A stretch of DNA of 64,000 bases from Tillandsia leiboldiana (Eukaryota > Streptophyta > Magnoliopsida > Poales > Bromeliaceae): contig CM055073.1 of NCBI GenBank assembly GCA_029204045.2, forward strand, positions 29,622,599 through 29,686,598, in the 5' to 3' direction. The position numbers and the translations under genes were made by a program. The notes under the pieces were generated by a model. It was not told the DNA's origin. It did not search any database and saw only the letters and a list, made by a program, of their open reading frames with translations. Shown piece by piece: positions 25,731-38,094 of this stretch. The stretch's first letter is position 1, and each line of letters begins with the position of its first letter.

Positions 25731-25984
25731 AATAATGAATTTCCTTGCCTAAAGCTACTTTGATACTCCCTATCAAGGACAACGTGTGAAAGAACGTACG
25801 GTCCACTTGAGTGACACCTAAATCGCGTGCTTGATGTAGAACATCAAACACCAATTCTAGGTTTCTACTTTTTTCCTTTTCTTTTTTTTTTTTTTTTTGT
25901 AAATACACGCGTTATTGAAGAAGCATAAGCATGTAGTTATATTTGTAGTATTTATAATTATATACCAATTTATACTAACATATA

Positions 25985-26488
25985 CAATAAAAATACATGT
26001 AATATCAGAGTACAATTGCTAATTTTAAATGCTCAACTTTAAACATTTAAAGTTCACAACTGATTAAAACATTCAATTAGAAAGAAACTTCATTAAGTTT
26101 ACATCACTTAATCCTTAAATACTACAAGTCGCTTCTTCGTTACAAAGAGGGGTACAACCAAACCTCTCTCTAGGTTCACTACTCAGTGGCACCTTTGCCT
26201 TAGTCACATGCCTCGCCGGCGACGATAGGATCTGAAAAATTGTATACCACAAGGAATAAAAATTACTGATAATTCTCAGTGGGTGCAACCACTAAGAATT
26301 GATCCTCTACTCTAATGAGATACTAATAATAAATTGTAAAAGCAATAAATATTTCTATATTAGAAATGCATTTATTAAGTTATGATACAATGCCTCTTAT
26401 ACAACAAAATATCACTTATCCATAGGCCATATGTTTAGCCAACTCTTCCATATTCTCCTTAATCAATTAGTGGTTTGGGTTCTATTCC
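25985..26488 (-). repeat. Decayed relative of LTR A, first fragment
   Basis: Contains in the right order a phrase like cctcgccggcgacgatagg (26210) and ctcagtgggtgcaacc (26276), which correspond to cctcgcctcggtcagaagg and ctcagtgggtgccgcc in LTR A. Heavily diverged. No gene. Confidence 0.45.
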
Positions 26489-26520
26489 TGTCACACCTTA
26501 TGGAGAGTCGATTGCTCGTC

Positions 26521-26830
26521 TGTCATGCCTTGAGGTCGAACTACAATCCAAACTCGCCAACAAATTCGCCACCTATACAGAAATTTCCGCACATGTGAAG
26601 CGTCTAACCTACACAAAATAGTATCTAACAACTATACATATATCAGAGCTGGAAATAAAACAGTTAAACTAAAATCTCAAATAATTATACATCTGTAACA
26701 AAAGTAATACAACAACACCTCTCAATAGAGTAAAATATATACAATACAGACTTTACAGTACCAAATCCAAAATAACTAGTACAGGGTATCCAAAATATTC
26801 AATTAACTCTCAAACACTCCTAAAACTATT
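26521..26830 (-). repeat. Decayed relative of LTR A, second fragment
   Basis: Begins tgtcatgccttgaggtcgaa and continues through ctcgccaacaaattcgccac and atatcagagctggaaataaa. Each phrase has a counterpart in order at 11155-11290. The changes are mostly C to T and G to A, as expected for old methylated repeats. Truncated after about 300 bases. Confidence 0.65.
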
Positions 26831-27178
26831 AGAATGATTTTCATTTCTTATTACCTAGTTGAACTTTATAATTTGTAAAAATTTAATGCATTATGATAAT
26901 ATTTGACTCATCTGGTTGTAAGCAGCTGGAGGTATTGCAGCTACAATTTGTATATTTAGTTGTTATACAGTCGAAAGTTCGCACATACTAGCAGTTTTTT
27001 TTTGTTGTTTTTTTTTTTTTGTTTATGAATGGAATGATGAGGTTATTTTAAGGTAATATGAAAAAAAAAAATATTTGTTTGTTTGAGAGGTAATTGGATA
27101 AAGAAGATTGAAATCATTGCTGATTTGAAATTATTGTTCCCATTTGCAATAATTAAACCTTCTTTTATAATTGCAATC

Positions 27179-27180
<2 letters not shown>

Positions 27181-27230
<50 letters not shown>
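27181..27230. repeat. T homopolymer, 50 bases
   Basis: Uninterrupted run of 50 T. True length is uncertain because runs of this size are error-prone in any sequencing technology. Confidence 0.9.
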
Positions 27231-27327
27231 CTCTCGAGACCCGGCTGTCTTGAACCCTGTAGCCCAATTCATCTTTGCAATGAATGAATGAAGCGGCAGC
27301 ATGCTGCCTTTACCTCAAAAAAAAAAA
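27231..27327 (+). mobile_element. LINE-like 3' tail
   Basis: A short segment with aatgaatgaagcggcagcat followed by gctgcctttacctc and an A-run. This resembles the 3' end of plant L1-type retrotransposons, which end in a poly(A). Only the last 80-100 bases would be present, a typical severe 5' truncation. Assignment rests on resemblance only. Confidence 0.4.
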
Positions 27328-27371
27328 TACTGATGCCTCTCAGAGGGCATCATTGAAATAATTTGATTACC

Positions 27372-27375
<4 letters not shown>

Positions 27376-27428
<53 letters not shown>
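27376..27428. repeat. T homopolymer, 53 bases
   Basis: Uninterrupted T-run, possibly the poly(A) tail of a minus-strand retroposon. Nothing recognisable follows it. Confidence 0.9.
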
Positions 27429-27429
<1 letters not shown>

Positions 27430-29803
27430 TAGAGAGAGTGAATTGTAATATTCGTGTCTTCAGCCTTAACTGAAATATCTTCTTCTTTTTTTTATTTGGG
27501 TAAACTTGGATTTGCCTCTCTCTCCATATGATTTAACTTATTTTTATTTTATTATTTTACAGCTTAAAAAATTATATTTAATTAATTTATAGTTTAGCTT
27601 ATTTTCTAGGTGTTATCATACGATTCAAAATATATATATATTTTACTGTTCTATAATACTTACAAATTTTTATTTGGCTATTCTATTAGATGGTAAGAGA
27701 TCGGTTAGATTAAAATTTTTAAAAATTTGATAATTATCTATTGAAAATATTCAAATCATTATCATTCAATTCAAATTAAATGGTGGTAAAAGAAATTAAT
27801 AAAGTAGTAGAAATTATTGTAATTTATTAGGAAGTAGAAATATTTTTAGATTATTATGAGATAAGTATTCTCATTACTATTCTTGATGAAAAGCAATAAT
27901 AATTTATTAATAAAAATATACTATTTTTTTAATAATTTTAAAATTTAAGTGGGTTAATAAATTAATAACAAAATTACTATTTCAATTTTACATTATATAA
28001 TAATTTTAAAATATTATAAATTCTGAGCCAAACGGCCACTAAATTTTTTAAATAAAAATAAAATAAAATTAAAAAATAATTAAATATAACTTAAATGAGA
28101 GTAAATTAAAGTTTATATGGTTATTATTTTGTGGCCCATCTTTTTTTGGGTAGGTGAAGAGTAATTATCATATGCAATCAAGCATCCCTTGCATGCGAAG
28201 TACTTTAAGCATTATCAAATAGTATTATTAGTAGAGTTGAGCTAAAACAAAATTTTGAAATAGTAAGTTTTTGGTGTTTTTAAATGGACACTATTAAATA
28301 TGAATTACTGCACATGAACTTTTTAAAATTCAAACTTTATAATTATTTAACATTTTTTTTTCTAGCAATACTGTCTCATATACAACTTAGGATTAATTGT
28401 ATACGATTTTTTATAAATATATCGAATAACAGCTATATTCTTACGAAGTTCAACTTTTTATAGTTATTCTTTAAAAAATTCAACGTTATTCATATATATC
28501 ACTACTGTTTGTCTCTGTTAGAAAAATCTAATTAATCATAAGTTAAATATTTAATCTTCGTTAGTTAGTGAGATAAATTTATTTTTTTATCCTTTCAGAT
28601 ATTTTTATATTATTTTAAAATTTTTAGAGAGATATTTTTAAAAAGACAGAACTGTTAATTTCACACATAGTCTGTTAAAAAATAAACACTAAACTAACGG
28701 TAATAAATCAGAGGAATATATATGAATAACTTAAAATTTTTGAAAAAATAAATATCAAAAGTTAAACTTTGTCGGAATATAACTGCGCTGAAAATTATAA
28801 AATATGAGCTTACTTTGAATGACAAATCAACACAATTAAGAATTACGATATTTGAAATTTAGAAAGTTTTGGTACTGTAAATTATATTTGACAGTATTAA
28901 TAATCGATGATCTGCACGCCCCATTATTGAAAATGACGTTAAAGTAGTAATAAGGCTTCAGCATTTCTTATAATATTTTAACTCAACTCTTTTAGAGGCA
29001 TATTTGCCGATTATTTGATTAACCACCTATTTTTTATATACTCCTAATTATTATTCTATTTTTTTAAATAAATTTTTTTCATTTTTTGAAATATTCTCTA
29101 ACCATTCAAATCTTGCCAATAAACTCCAAAAAAGAGCATGTTTGTTTTATGTTACGTAGCATTACAAATTATTTTGATATAATCAAATATTTAAAATTTT
29201 TGAATCAAGTTATTACTGATTCTATATTATCGTGTTTAGTTTAATATAATATTATAATATTATATTATAGTATTTATAGAATTATTATATTTGATTTATT
29301 TTATAAAATTTAATAATCTTGCCAATAAAATATAGTCTATTTCAAAATTACCCTTTGATCAAATTGAATATTATTTTTTACTAAACTATAACTTAATATA
29401 ATTTACACTTGAATTTAAAATTTAAATTAAAATTTAAAAATTAAAATTTAAAATATGAACAAAAATATATAATTCAATATTTTCATTTAAAATATAAATT
29501 TAAAAATTAAAATATAAGTATAAATTTAAAATTAAAAATCTAAATTTTAAATTTTAAATTTTACAATTTAAAATTTTAAATTAAAAATTGGAGAGATAAA
29601 CATATAATTTTACATAATATATGCACTGTTTGTAATACTATATTATCGATCAGATTACAGACCGGAGGGTGGACGAACCAAACATCCAAACATAATAATC
29701 CGGAAGGAATTATTTGTAATTCTAACCGGATAATTCGAACAAAAAAACACCCTCAAGATAAGAATATATTTGAAAACAGGTGATAGTTTTAAAAGACAAA
29801 TTT

Positions 29804-29805
<2 letters not shown>
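27429..29805. other. AT-rich intergenic DNA, no gene seen
   Basis: Very AT-rich, with many palindromic A/T words such as aaatttaaaattt (29400-29590). Short frames have no domain. A weakly MITE-like pair of ends (gcatgtttgtttta near 29137 and gaaccaaacatccaaac near 29676) is possible but unconfirmed. Confidence 0.5.

Positions 29806-29849
<44 letters not shown>
29806..29849. repeat. A homopolymer, 44 bases
   Basis: Run of 44 A, followed 158 bases later by a run of 58 T, giving a convergent A/T pair. Confidence 0.9.
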
Positions 29850-29851
<2 letters not shown>

Positions 29852-30006
29852 AATAATTTTGAAAATCAAGAATAAAATAGATATTTTTTAAGTTTTGAAG
29901 AGTATAATAGATATTTTTCCTTTCTCTTTTTATGGGAGCATTGTTCTTTGAAAAGATATTGTTTCCAAGTAGTACTATAAAAAAATAATAACAGTAAAAT
30001 GGTTTT

Positions 30007-30007
<1 letters not shown>

Positions 30008-30065
<58 letters not shown>
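30008..30065. repeat. T homopolymer, 58 bases
   Basis: The longest homopolymer in the window. The lysine- or phenylalanine-rich frames that cross it are meaningless. Confidence 0.9.
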
Positions 30066-30066
<1 letters not shown>

Positions 30067-30870
30067 GGTGCAGTAGAATTAGGAATTGAAAGTGGTGATT
30101 TGCTTTCAAGCTCATGTCTTATTTTTAACATTCTATCATAGTAGAATTTCAAATTTCCTTTTTTTTCTACTAAACTCTATAGTAGAAGTAATAGTGCTTT
30201 AGAAAAAGCACTATATTGAGATTATTTTCATTAGCATTATTCTTTTCCTTCAGTTTTTTTTTTTTTATCTATCAAATTTTTCACTAAAGGTGGAAATTTT
30301 GTGGAGAGCAATGCTATCTCTACATTCAAAAATTAAATATAAATTTCATTCTGTTTGTCCAAGAACATTAATTTTTACACCAGTTTTATCAAAAACAAAA
30401 TTCTTTTACTACTAAAGACCTAAAAAGAATGTTTAACCTTTTAGATGAATAGTGTAAAATTTACAGACAACTGTTATTGACCCTTGGATTCATGGCAATA
30501 TCTTTTAGGCCAATTCCCTTCCCAACCCAACATGTGATGGTAAATTCAGGGCAAATTAGTATTAAATAATAAGAAAAAGATTGGTTGTACATTTTAAACG
30601 AGATATATATCTTACACTCGACACATCATAGAGTGAAGTATCTATAATGTAAATTTTACTAGCCACTTCAATATGACTAGTAAAAAATATCCCATCTTTG
30701 GATGGAATGTATATCATACACTCCAAATGAGATATACGAATAGCATTACTTAAATAATAATAATCTCTAAAACTTTAAATATGCAGAAAATAATACTTTA
30801 ATAATTTTATATTCAACTACTATAATAATGTGTTTGGCAAATCTGTTGGTCATATTGAGCTACTAGATAA

Positions 30871-31704
30871 CGTTTGGTACAAAAATTAAATAGGGGATAA
30901 GGGGATATCCCGCTTATCCCCCCAAACACTCTCCCAAAACACCCTATCGGGTTATCCCACCATTCGGTGGAGGGTAGGATAACCCGGTAATGGTGGGAAC
31001 AGTTATTCCCACACTCTAGCTTTTTCTCTGCCCTGCCCTCGCACGCAATCCGATCCCATCTACCCTCCTCTCCAATTCCTATAGCCCCAAACCCTCATCC
31101 CTCTCATGCTTTGCTCCCTCCCCACCATTCTCGAACTCGTTGAAGAAGCTCGCTCGTCCCCTGCTTGAGCTGTGCGGTGTGGGTTTCCTTCGCCGTTGGT
31201 TGCGACCACCGATCTGTGGATTTCCTTCCTGTCTTACTGTGCTCTCTCCCCACCATTGTCGAAGAAGCTCTCTCTTCCCCTTTGTGAGCTGTACGGTGTG
31301 GGTTTCCACCGCCGATCGTTGCAACTGCTGATCTGTGGGTACCCTTGGGTGGAGCCACTATTTCTACCGTCTCCCCTTTCTCTGCTCTGCCCTCACACGC
31401 ACCCCGAGGCCATACTTATCCTCTCCGGCCTTGCGCGGCCTCCCTCTGTGACCCCCGATCTGTGAGTTCCCCTCTTCTGAGACTCCCGATCTCCGCGTCC
31501 CCCCATCTGTGGGTGTCCCTTCCTCCGGCTGTAGCTCCGACCCTGTCTTGTTGTGCTCTTTCCAGATATGTGAAGGCTTCGAAGTTGCTACCTCTTCCTC
31601 TTTTTCAGTTGTGCAGTGTTGGTGTTGTTGTGGGTTTCCTCGGCCGTTCACTGCGACCGCAAATCAATGGGTTTGATCTTCGCGGCCCCCAATCTGTGGG
31701 TATT
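30871..31704 (+). mobile_element. Left part of a PIF/Harbinger-like transposon
   Basis: Starts near cgtttggta and ggggataagg. The word cgtttggta recurs inverted at 57833-57841. The part from 31020 to 31704 is CT-rich and contains three degenerate copies of a roughly 125-base repeat (about 31121, 31247 and 31545), each including a phrase like gatctgtgg and ttcc. The right continuation beyond the inserted A element (37354 onward) has the same style and then runs into a Harbinger-type transposase remnant. Open frames on both strands here show no known domain. The terminal assignment is tentative. Confidence 0.4.
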
Positions 31705-31709
31705 TCTCT

Positions 31710-33111
31710 TGTCACGCCCCGGGGTCGAAACTGCGACCCGGCTCGCCAACAGATCCGCCACCTATGCCAAACCCGCATAGGCGAAGCGTCCCACCTGCAA
31801 GAAAAGTGCTACAGCTAAACAGATATCAGAGCTAAAAATAAAAAATCTGCTGTATAACTAAATCGATCACTGTACAACTGGAAATAAAACAAAATGTCCG
31901 CCTCCCAAAAATGATAATCAGACAACAACCTCAAATACAAGAATCAGAACTCAACAGGGAGGTATCTCCAATAAATACAACAGTGTACAGGCTCTCAATA
32001 CATAACAATCCTCACTACAATAGTCTCTCAAAGGAAGAAAATGAAATAACTAATCTACTGAATCTCTCCTCTGAAGGGGTACCGCTACACTCCAACGACG
32101 GATAGGGAACTAGCTCGCGACTCCCTCGCCTCGGTCAGAAGGATCAGCAACAGGAACAACAGGAATCGGAGAAGAAGTTCCTGTGGGAAAAGACACCACG
32201 ACGGGTGTGAGAACTACGTCCCAAGTAGTTCTCAGTGGGTGCCGCCAACAAGCCCGACGGTCTGCCTACAAGACAGCTATTTATAGGCCCAGCCCGAAAA
32301 TCCGAATTTTGGACTTTTGGCCCAAAGTTTCGGGCGCTTGGCACTTCCGGGCTGCTACAGTAACGGGCCGGGCCCGTTACTGTTCACGCCCGAAAGCCCC
32401 TAGGCCCGCCACGCGTCCACCGACACTCCCCGCGCCCGGCGTACGCGCGCCCGCGAATCGCGGAGCGACGTGTGGCCGACACGCGGGCGTGGGGTGGCTG
32501 CGCCCGGCCAATCGCGGGGCGCCACGTGGCGCCCCCACGTTGCTTCCCAACCGCCCCGCCGTACGGCCACCCACTCCAGCCGCAGCGTGGACCGCGCGCA
32601 CCAGGACCCGCCAACCACGCTCGGCCACGTGTCCGCACCCGGTCCACCGGGCACCCGCGCCTCTTCCGTGGACCGCGCCCGCTGCGCCGGCCAACCTGAA
32701 GGCGCCACGCGTCCTCCGCCCGGGTGCACGCCTCCGCAGTGGACCGCGCGCCTCCGCCGCCGCCAGCCGCCGCGCTCCGCCGCCCGCCGCCGCCGCCGGC
32801 GCCCCTCCGGCGGCCGGAACAGTACCAAATCACCTCGAAATCCGTGCCGGGTCATCCGGGCTCCGAAAAATACAAGTAAATAGTCCATCTTGACCGTTTT
32901 CGCGCGCTGAATCCAAATCCGATGTCCGATTTGCCAAATTCCACTTCTAAAATTTCTCAAAAATTCCCGAGAAAGCAAACTTGATCCATTTTTCATGCCG
33001 AGTCCAAATCTTGGGTCCAATATGCGCGCAAACACCTCTAACACCCAACACGGGTCTCCAGAAGCCGCAGATCCAACAGTAATCCAAACGTGGGAATTTC
33101 GGGTCCTCACA
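31710..33111 (-). repeat. Short LTR A, element A2, left
   Basis: 1402 bases. The sequence passes directly from the segment ending cccgacggtctgcc to acaagacagctatttatag. In full LTRs these two points are separated by about 2.75 kb. The TATA box (32277-32286) and conserved hairpin (32209-32233) both remain, now within 100 bases of each other. Confidence 0.88.
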
Positions 33112-35978
33112 TCCTCCCCCACTAAAAGAAAGTTTCGTCCTCGAAACAAACACGGCTCAAAAGGGAGTTCAAAGCTAAGGGTAAGCATCCAACAACACAG
33201 TCTCCAACTCCCCAGTCGCTACTCACTCCCCGTGATTACTCCTCAACAAAATAATAATCAGTACGGCATGGCCCGGTTGCGTAATTCTCTCATCTCACGA
33301 GCCAGAATTCGCAACGGGCGTCCCTCGTACCACAAGTACTCGCAGATCTCAAAGAAAACGAGTCCATCACGGGCGAGGAATCCACAAGCCTAACACTCCT
33401 GAGCTGAGACGTGGAAGGACCATCACGAACGCCAACAAAAGGCTGGGGGAAAAGAGAGAACAACCAATGTAGCACGCACCAACACCGCTCCCTGGTGCCA
33501 GCTCAACCAGGCGATCCGAGACACCCATACGGTCATCCAAGGGAAAAGAAGCCCTAATCGGCTAGGGTCCTCGCTCAGTCACTCTCGGATCCTGACCATC
33601 CGCAGGGGCCGCTTCACCGCAGTCTACCGTCAAAAGGGACCCTCAGGGACACAACCTCGAGCCCTGTTCCGCAACGGTCCCACCCAGCGCCAACTGTGGA
33701 ACCATTAAACTCAACCCCGAAAAGCTATCCGGCTCCAGGTATCCGTCACCACAGTGGCCCTGTCGGGGTGGTACTGAATGCTCAAGAATAACCCAATGGT
33801 AACTCCACAGCCACTATGGGAGGCACCACTAACACAAAGGTCCATCCCCCATCTCTGGCAAAGCTGCAATCGGCGCTAGTACCAGTCTCATCATCCATTC
33901 GCCATGCTCTCCTGGCACTGCGAAATCCAAAAAACTCCTCACCTCAACAATAAATGTTGATCTCAGCCAAACTCAAATAGCATCCACATTGGCCGGAAAT
34001 CCACCGTCGCTCCTATGGCTAACACAATGTGACCCAAGAAGGTAAGCTTCTAAAGCTAAAACTTGTATCTCAATAACCTGGCATACAGCTTCATCCACAC
34101 AGCATAGTAACACATCCACCAGTGCTCCTCATGCTCTAAGTCGCTCTGGGAGTAGATCATAATATCCCTGGAGGATCTTGTTACCAATACAATCAAGTAC
34201 AGCTGGAGCACAATTCCTCAAACCAAAAGAGTGGCAGGGCGTTAATCAATCCAATTGGCCTCACTAAGAGCTCAAGATGCCCTACCGTGTCCTGAACGCC
34301 ATCAAGGCAAGGTCCTCGGCTGTCTGATTCCAAGTAGGTACCCGCACCAAACAATAACTGCCGGAGTATGACTCCATCAAAAGGTCCAGAATAATACTCG
34401 GACCTGTCTACACACGAACCATAAAAGGGCCCTCACAGTCGTGTATCAACGATGTGGCATCACCACCGTATATCAACGGCGTGGCACTAGGTCAAACAGA
34501 CCCCTCGATCCATCAGATCCTGCAACTGCGCCATCAGCTCTCACAGCTCTACTGGCAATATCCAATGAGGTGCTGTCGAGGGTGGCGCGGTTCCCCGAAC
34601 CACGCCAAACTTAATCTCTATCTCCCGAACCGGCGGCATTAACAACAGCTCAGGTGAAATCACACCCGGAATCTCGTGGCAACAGAGATATCTTTGGGTC
34701 CCGGTGCCGCCGTAAGCACCTCTCACACTGTCGCTATAACCAGTGTGCTCTAACGACCTCAACAACCAAATCTCCTCTTGTCTGCCTCGCAGAAGGTCAA
34801 AGTCCTCCGCAGATAACAAATCCACGCTACCGCTGCGCCACTCCGATATAGAGGTTGATGCTGCCATCGGGGTCCACCCGATCTCTGGCATCACGGGAAC
34901 CCGTTATCCAGGAAAAATAAAATCAGAAATATCTCTGCCGGCCGATCTGTCCTCCATCACCCGGCGCCAAGCGCCAATATCCAGAACTCGCCTCTGGCGG
35001 CAGATCCCTATCCCAAGGAACTGCATCGCCAAGCTCCATACACAATGCCTACCCATCGAAGCGTCAATAATCCAAAACGGAGGGACCAACTACACTGAAA
35101 GGTATCCTGGCGCAAACCATTCCCCGTCAAACATATCCTATGCGCCTCATCCCTCGAAACCTGGAGCGTGCAGTTCAACAATTGCATAAACTCCCTAGCA
35201 CAGGGAGGCTCTCCGAGAGTCTCTCCATCACCACCAACCCCAATTCTGCCTACAAAGGCTCCAACTCAAACCTATGAATCGGGATGGTTCAGACTGCCGG
35301 GACTGGCTCCATCGATCAATGATGTCCCTAAGCTCAGCTACTATCCACTATCCACCCTGCCTCGGTGCCTTGGCACTGCTCGTCGGCACGGAGGGGGCTG
35401 CTCGCTCCATCGGCGCCACTGGTACAACTGAAGATACCACTGCATAGGAAGAGAGTACTGGAGGACACTCAAGCGGTACTGCCACTGGCTATGCTCTCTG
35501 CTCCAACAAGCACATCAAACGTTCCATGGCTTCTTCCTGGCATCAGACAGCCTCCGACATCTGTGCCATCTGGATCCATAACTCCTGGGTCTCGCTCTGC
35601 TCTGATAGCTCTGTCTCCCGCTGCTCGGGTTACTCATCAGATGCGGGATGTGCCCTCTTCGCTACACGACGTCTCAGGGGCATCGTAGACCACTGCACAA
35701 TAACAAACATCAGGACACAACAACCATACGACCCAATCCAGCGAAAGTCTAAGACATGTTATCAATTCCACAGCATTATGTTGTCTGCAGCCAACATAAT
35801 CGCTTAGGAGCATAAACATGCCAATCACTCATCCCGTCTCTTGGGAGAGGTACAAAACTCGATCAGGACTCTCGCTAAAAGTCACGACTCTCACGTAGTC
35901 ATCCTAATGTCCAACCACAAGCCTAGGGTTTCTAAGTCCTCAATGACCTACAACCTAGGCTCTGATACCACTCTAATC
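33112..35978 (-). pseudogene. Decayed gag-pol remnant of element A2
   Basis: Near-identical to 8289-11154. On the minus strand there is a 117-codon open frame at 34541-34894 whose second half resembles the linker leading into Gypsy reverse transcriptase (a REIEIKF-like stretch, corresponding to the REtDFAIEL-like part of element B). It stops before any catalytic residue. A FLGHIV motif lies at 34023-34040, and a gag-like start with three arginines at 35681-35683 ends after 17 codons. No protease, RT active site, RNase H or integrase can be read. I infer an old defective gag-pol carried passively by a trans-mobilised element. Confidence 0.65.
35958..35970 (-). promoter_or_regulatory. Primer-binding site (initiator tRNA-Met), element A2
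   Basis: The minus strand reads TGGTATCAGAGCC eight bases inside the LTR boundary at 35979. Confidence 0.9.
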
Positions 35979-37353
35979 TGTCACGCCCCGGGGTCGAAAC
36001 TGCGACCCGGCTCGCCAACAGATCCGCCACCTATGCCAAACCCGCATAGGCGAAGCGTCCCACCTGCAAGAAAAGTGCTACAGCTAAACAGATATCAGAG
36101 CTAAAAATAAAAAATCTGCTGTATAACTAAATCGATCACTGTACAACTGGAAATAAAACAAAATGTCCGCCTCCCAAAAATGATAATCAGACAACAACCT
36201 CAAATACAAGAATCAGAACTCAACAGGGAGGTATCTCCAATAAATACAATAGTGTACAGGCTCTCAATACATAACAATCCTCACTACAATAGTCTCTCAA
36301 AGGAAGAAAATGAAATAACTAATCTACTGAATCTCTCCTCTGAAGGGGTACCGCTACACTCCAACGACGGATAGGGAATTAGCTCGCGACTCCCTCGCCT
36401 CGGTCAGAAGGATCAGCAATAGGAACAACAGGAACCGGAGAAGAAGTTCCTGTGGGAAAAGACACCACGACGGGTGTGAGAACTACGTCCCAAGTAGTTC
36501 TCAGTGGGTGCCGCCAACAAGCCCGACGGTCTGCCCACAAGACAGCTATTTATAGGCCCAGCCCGAAAATCCGAATTTTGGACTTTTGGCCCAAAGTTTC
36601 GGGCGCTTGGCACTTCCGGGCTGCTACAGTAACGGGCCGGGCCCGTTACTGTTCACGCCCGAAAGCCCCTAGGCCCGCCACGCGTCCACCGACACTCCCC
36701 GCGCCCGGCGTACGCGCGCCCGCGAATCGCGGAGCGACGTGTGGCCGACACGCGGGCGTGGGGTGGCTGCGCCCGGCCAATCGCGGGGCGCCACGTGGCG
36801 CCCCCACGTTGCTTCCCAACCGCCCCGCCGTACGGCCACCCACTCCAGCCGCAGCGTGGACCGCGCGCACCAGGACCCGCCAACCACGCTCGGCCACGTG
36901 TCCGCACCCGGTCCACCGGGCACCCGCGCCTCTTCCGTGGACCGCGCCCGCTGCGCCGGCCAACCTGAAGGCGCCACGCGTCCTCCGCCCGGGTGCACGC
37001 CTCCGCGGTGGACCGCGCGCCTCCGCCGCCCGCCGCCGCCGCGCCCCTCCGGCGGCCGGAACAGTACCAAATCACCTCGAAATCCGTGCCGGGTCATCCG
37101 GGCTCCGAAAAATACAAGTAAATAGTCCATCTTGACCGTTTTCGCGCGCTGAATCCAAATCCGATGTCCGATTTGCCAAATTCCACTTCTAAAATTTCTC
37201 AAAAATTCCCGGGAAAGCAAACTTGATCCATTTTTCATGCCGAGTCCAAATCTTGGGTCCAATATGCGTGCAAACACCTCTAACACCCAACACGGGTCTC
37301 TAGAAGCCGCAGATCCAACAGTAATCCAAACGTGGGAATTCCGGGTCCTCACA
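35979..37353 (-). repeat. Short LTR A, element A2, right
   Basis: 1375 bases, with the same large deletion as the left LTR (here gtctgcccacaagacag at the junction) plus a further loss of about 27 bases in the GC-rich block near 37030. Otherwise very similar to 31710-33111, which indicates a fairly recent insertion. Confidence 0.88.
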
Positions 37354-37501
37354 TCCCTCACTCCGGCTGTCGCTCTAACCACCGTTCTCTGCTGTGGTTC
37401 CTTCTTCCCCACCATTCCCCTTGCTCGATTTGTGTGCACCTACTGTACCACACCTCCTGAGGCTCCCTCTTTTTCATCCTCACTGAAACAAGCAACCACG
37501 A

Positions 37502-38092
37502 TTTCGTTGTCGAAAAGAATTTACATAGCAAAATATGATGGCGGCCGTCTCTTTCGATTATCAATTCCTTTTTGTTTGCACTGGTTGGAAAGGATCTGCT
37601 ACAGATATGCGAGTCCTGAACATATACATAAAAAAAGAAAATTCTGAATATCATAGTTATATTTTCGATTACATATAAAATTACAGTTGCACAGCATGAT
37701 ATATTGTTACGTCGACAGAAAAATTTTATTTGGTTGATTCTGAATACGCGAACATAGATAGATTTCTAGTGCCGTATAAAGACGAGCGATATCATTTGAG
37801 CCAATTTGATAGTAACACACACAGTCGTGTACATTACAGTCCGCGGGACCTTTATAATCATTGGCATACATAATGACAAAATGTAGTGGAGGAGACATTC
37901 GGGATATCGAAGAAGCGCTTCAAGATTTTTAATAATGCAACACCATTTCCTTATAGGGTGGAATATCTAATTGCTATGACATGCTGTGTAATATATAATT
38001 TTATTCGTAGGAATGCGAGAAATGATAGATATTTCAACAAAACACTTGACCCAAAAGCTACCGGAGATGAAGAGGAAGACGTAGGTAGTTAA
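37502..38092 (+). pseudogene. PIF/Harbinger transposase remnant (DDE_Tnp_4 type)
   Basis: One reading frame runs from about 37502 to the TAA at 38090-38092. It matches the second half of plant Harbinger-type transposases in order: a QNMMAAVSFD-like stretch, GWKGSATDMRVL, FYLVDSEYAN, PYKDERYHL, then EETFGISKKRFKIF and CCVIYNFIRRN. The acidic residues in SATD/DSEY and EETFG would belong to the DDE catalytic set (family knowledge). Five in-frame stops (37526, 37676, 37697, 37871, 37874) and the missing first half, including the first catalytic Asp region, show it is dead. The stop-free final piece at 37886-38092 alone would give 68 residues. It is flanked on the left by CT-rich sequence continuous with 31.6 kb and on the right by a Cassandra element. 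Confidence 0.75.
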
Positions 38093-38094
38093 TT

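Larger units (their letters stand above)
31705..37358 (-). mobile_element. Short-LTR variant of element A (A2)
   Basis: LTRs at 31710-33111 and 35979-37353 flank an internal region, 33112-35978, of almost exactly the same length and sequence as that of element A1. The flanking pentamers are tctct and tccct, a target duplication with one difference. Both LTRs lack the same roughly 2.75 kb seen in full LTR A copies, so the deletion was present in the element before it moved. The primer-binding site and polypurine tract are intact. It inserted in the CT-rich part of the Harbinger-like element. Confidence 0.88.

Noticed and set aside
29137..29690. Possible MITE with gtttgttt and aaccaaac ends
   Set aside because: Inverted match is too short and interrupted, and no target duplication was found. 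Mentioned only in the region note.
31079..31651. Frames on both strands in the CT-rich Harbinger part
   Set aside because: They overlap in antisense, follow the 125-base degenerate repeat, and show no domain. A Myb-like Harbinger protein could not be recognised.
37237..37647. 136-codon plus-strand frame
   Set aside because: It crosses the LTR A boundary at 37353 and runs in a different frame from the transposase remnant, so it is a junction artefact.
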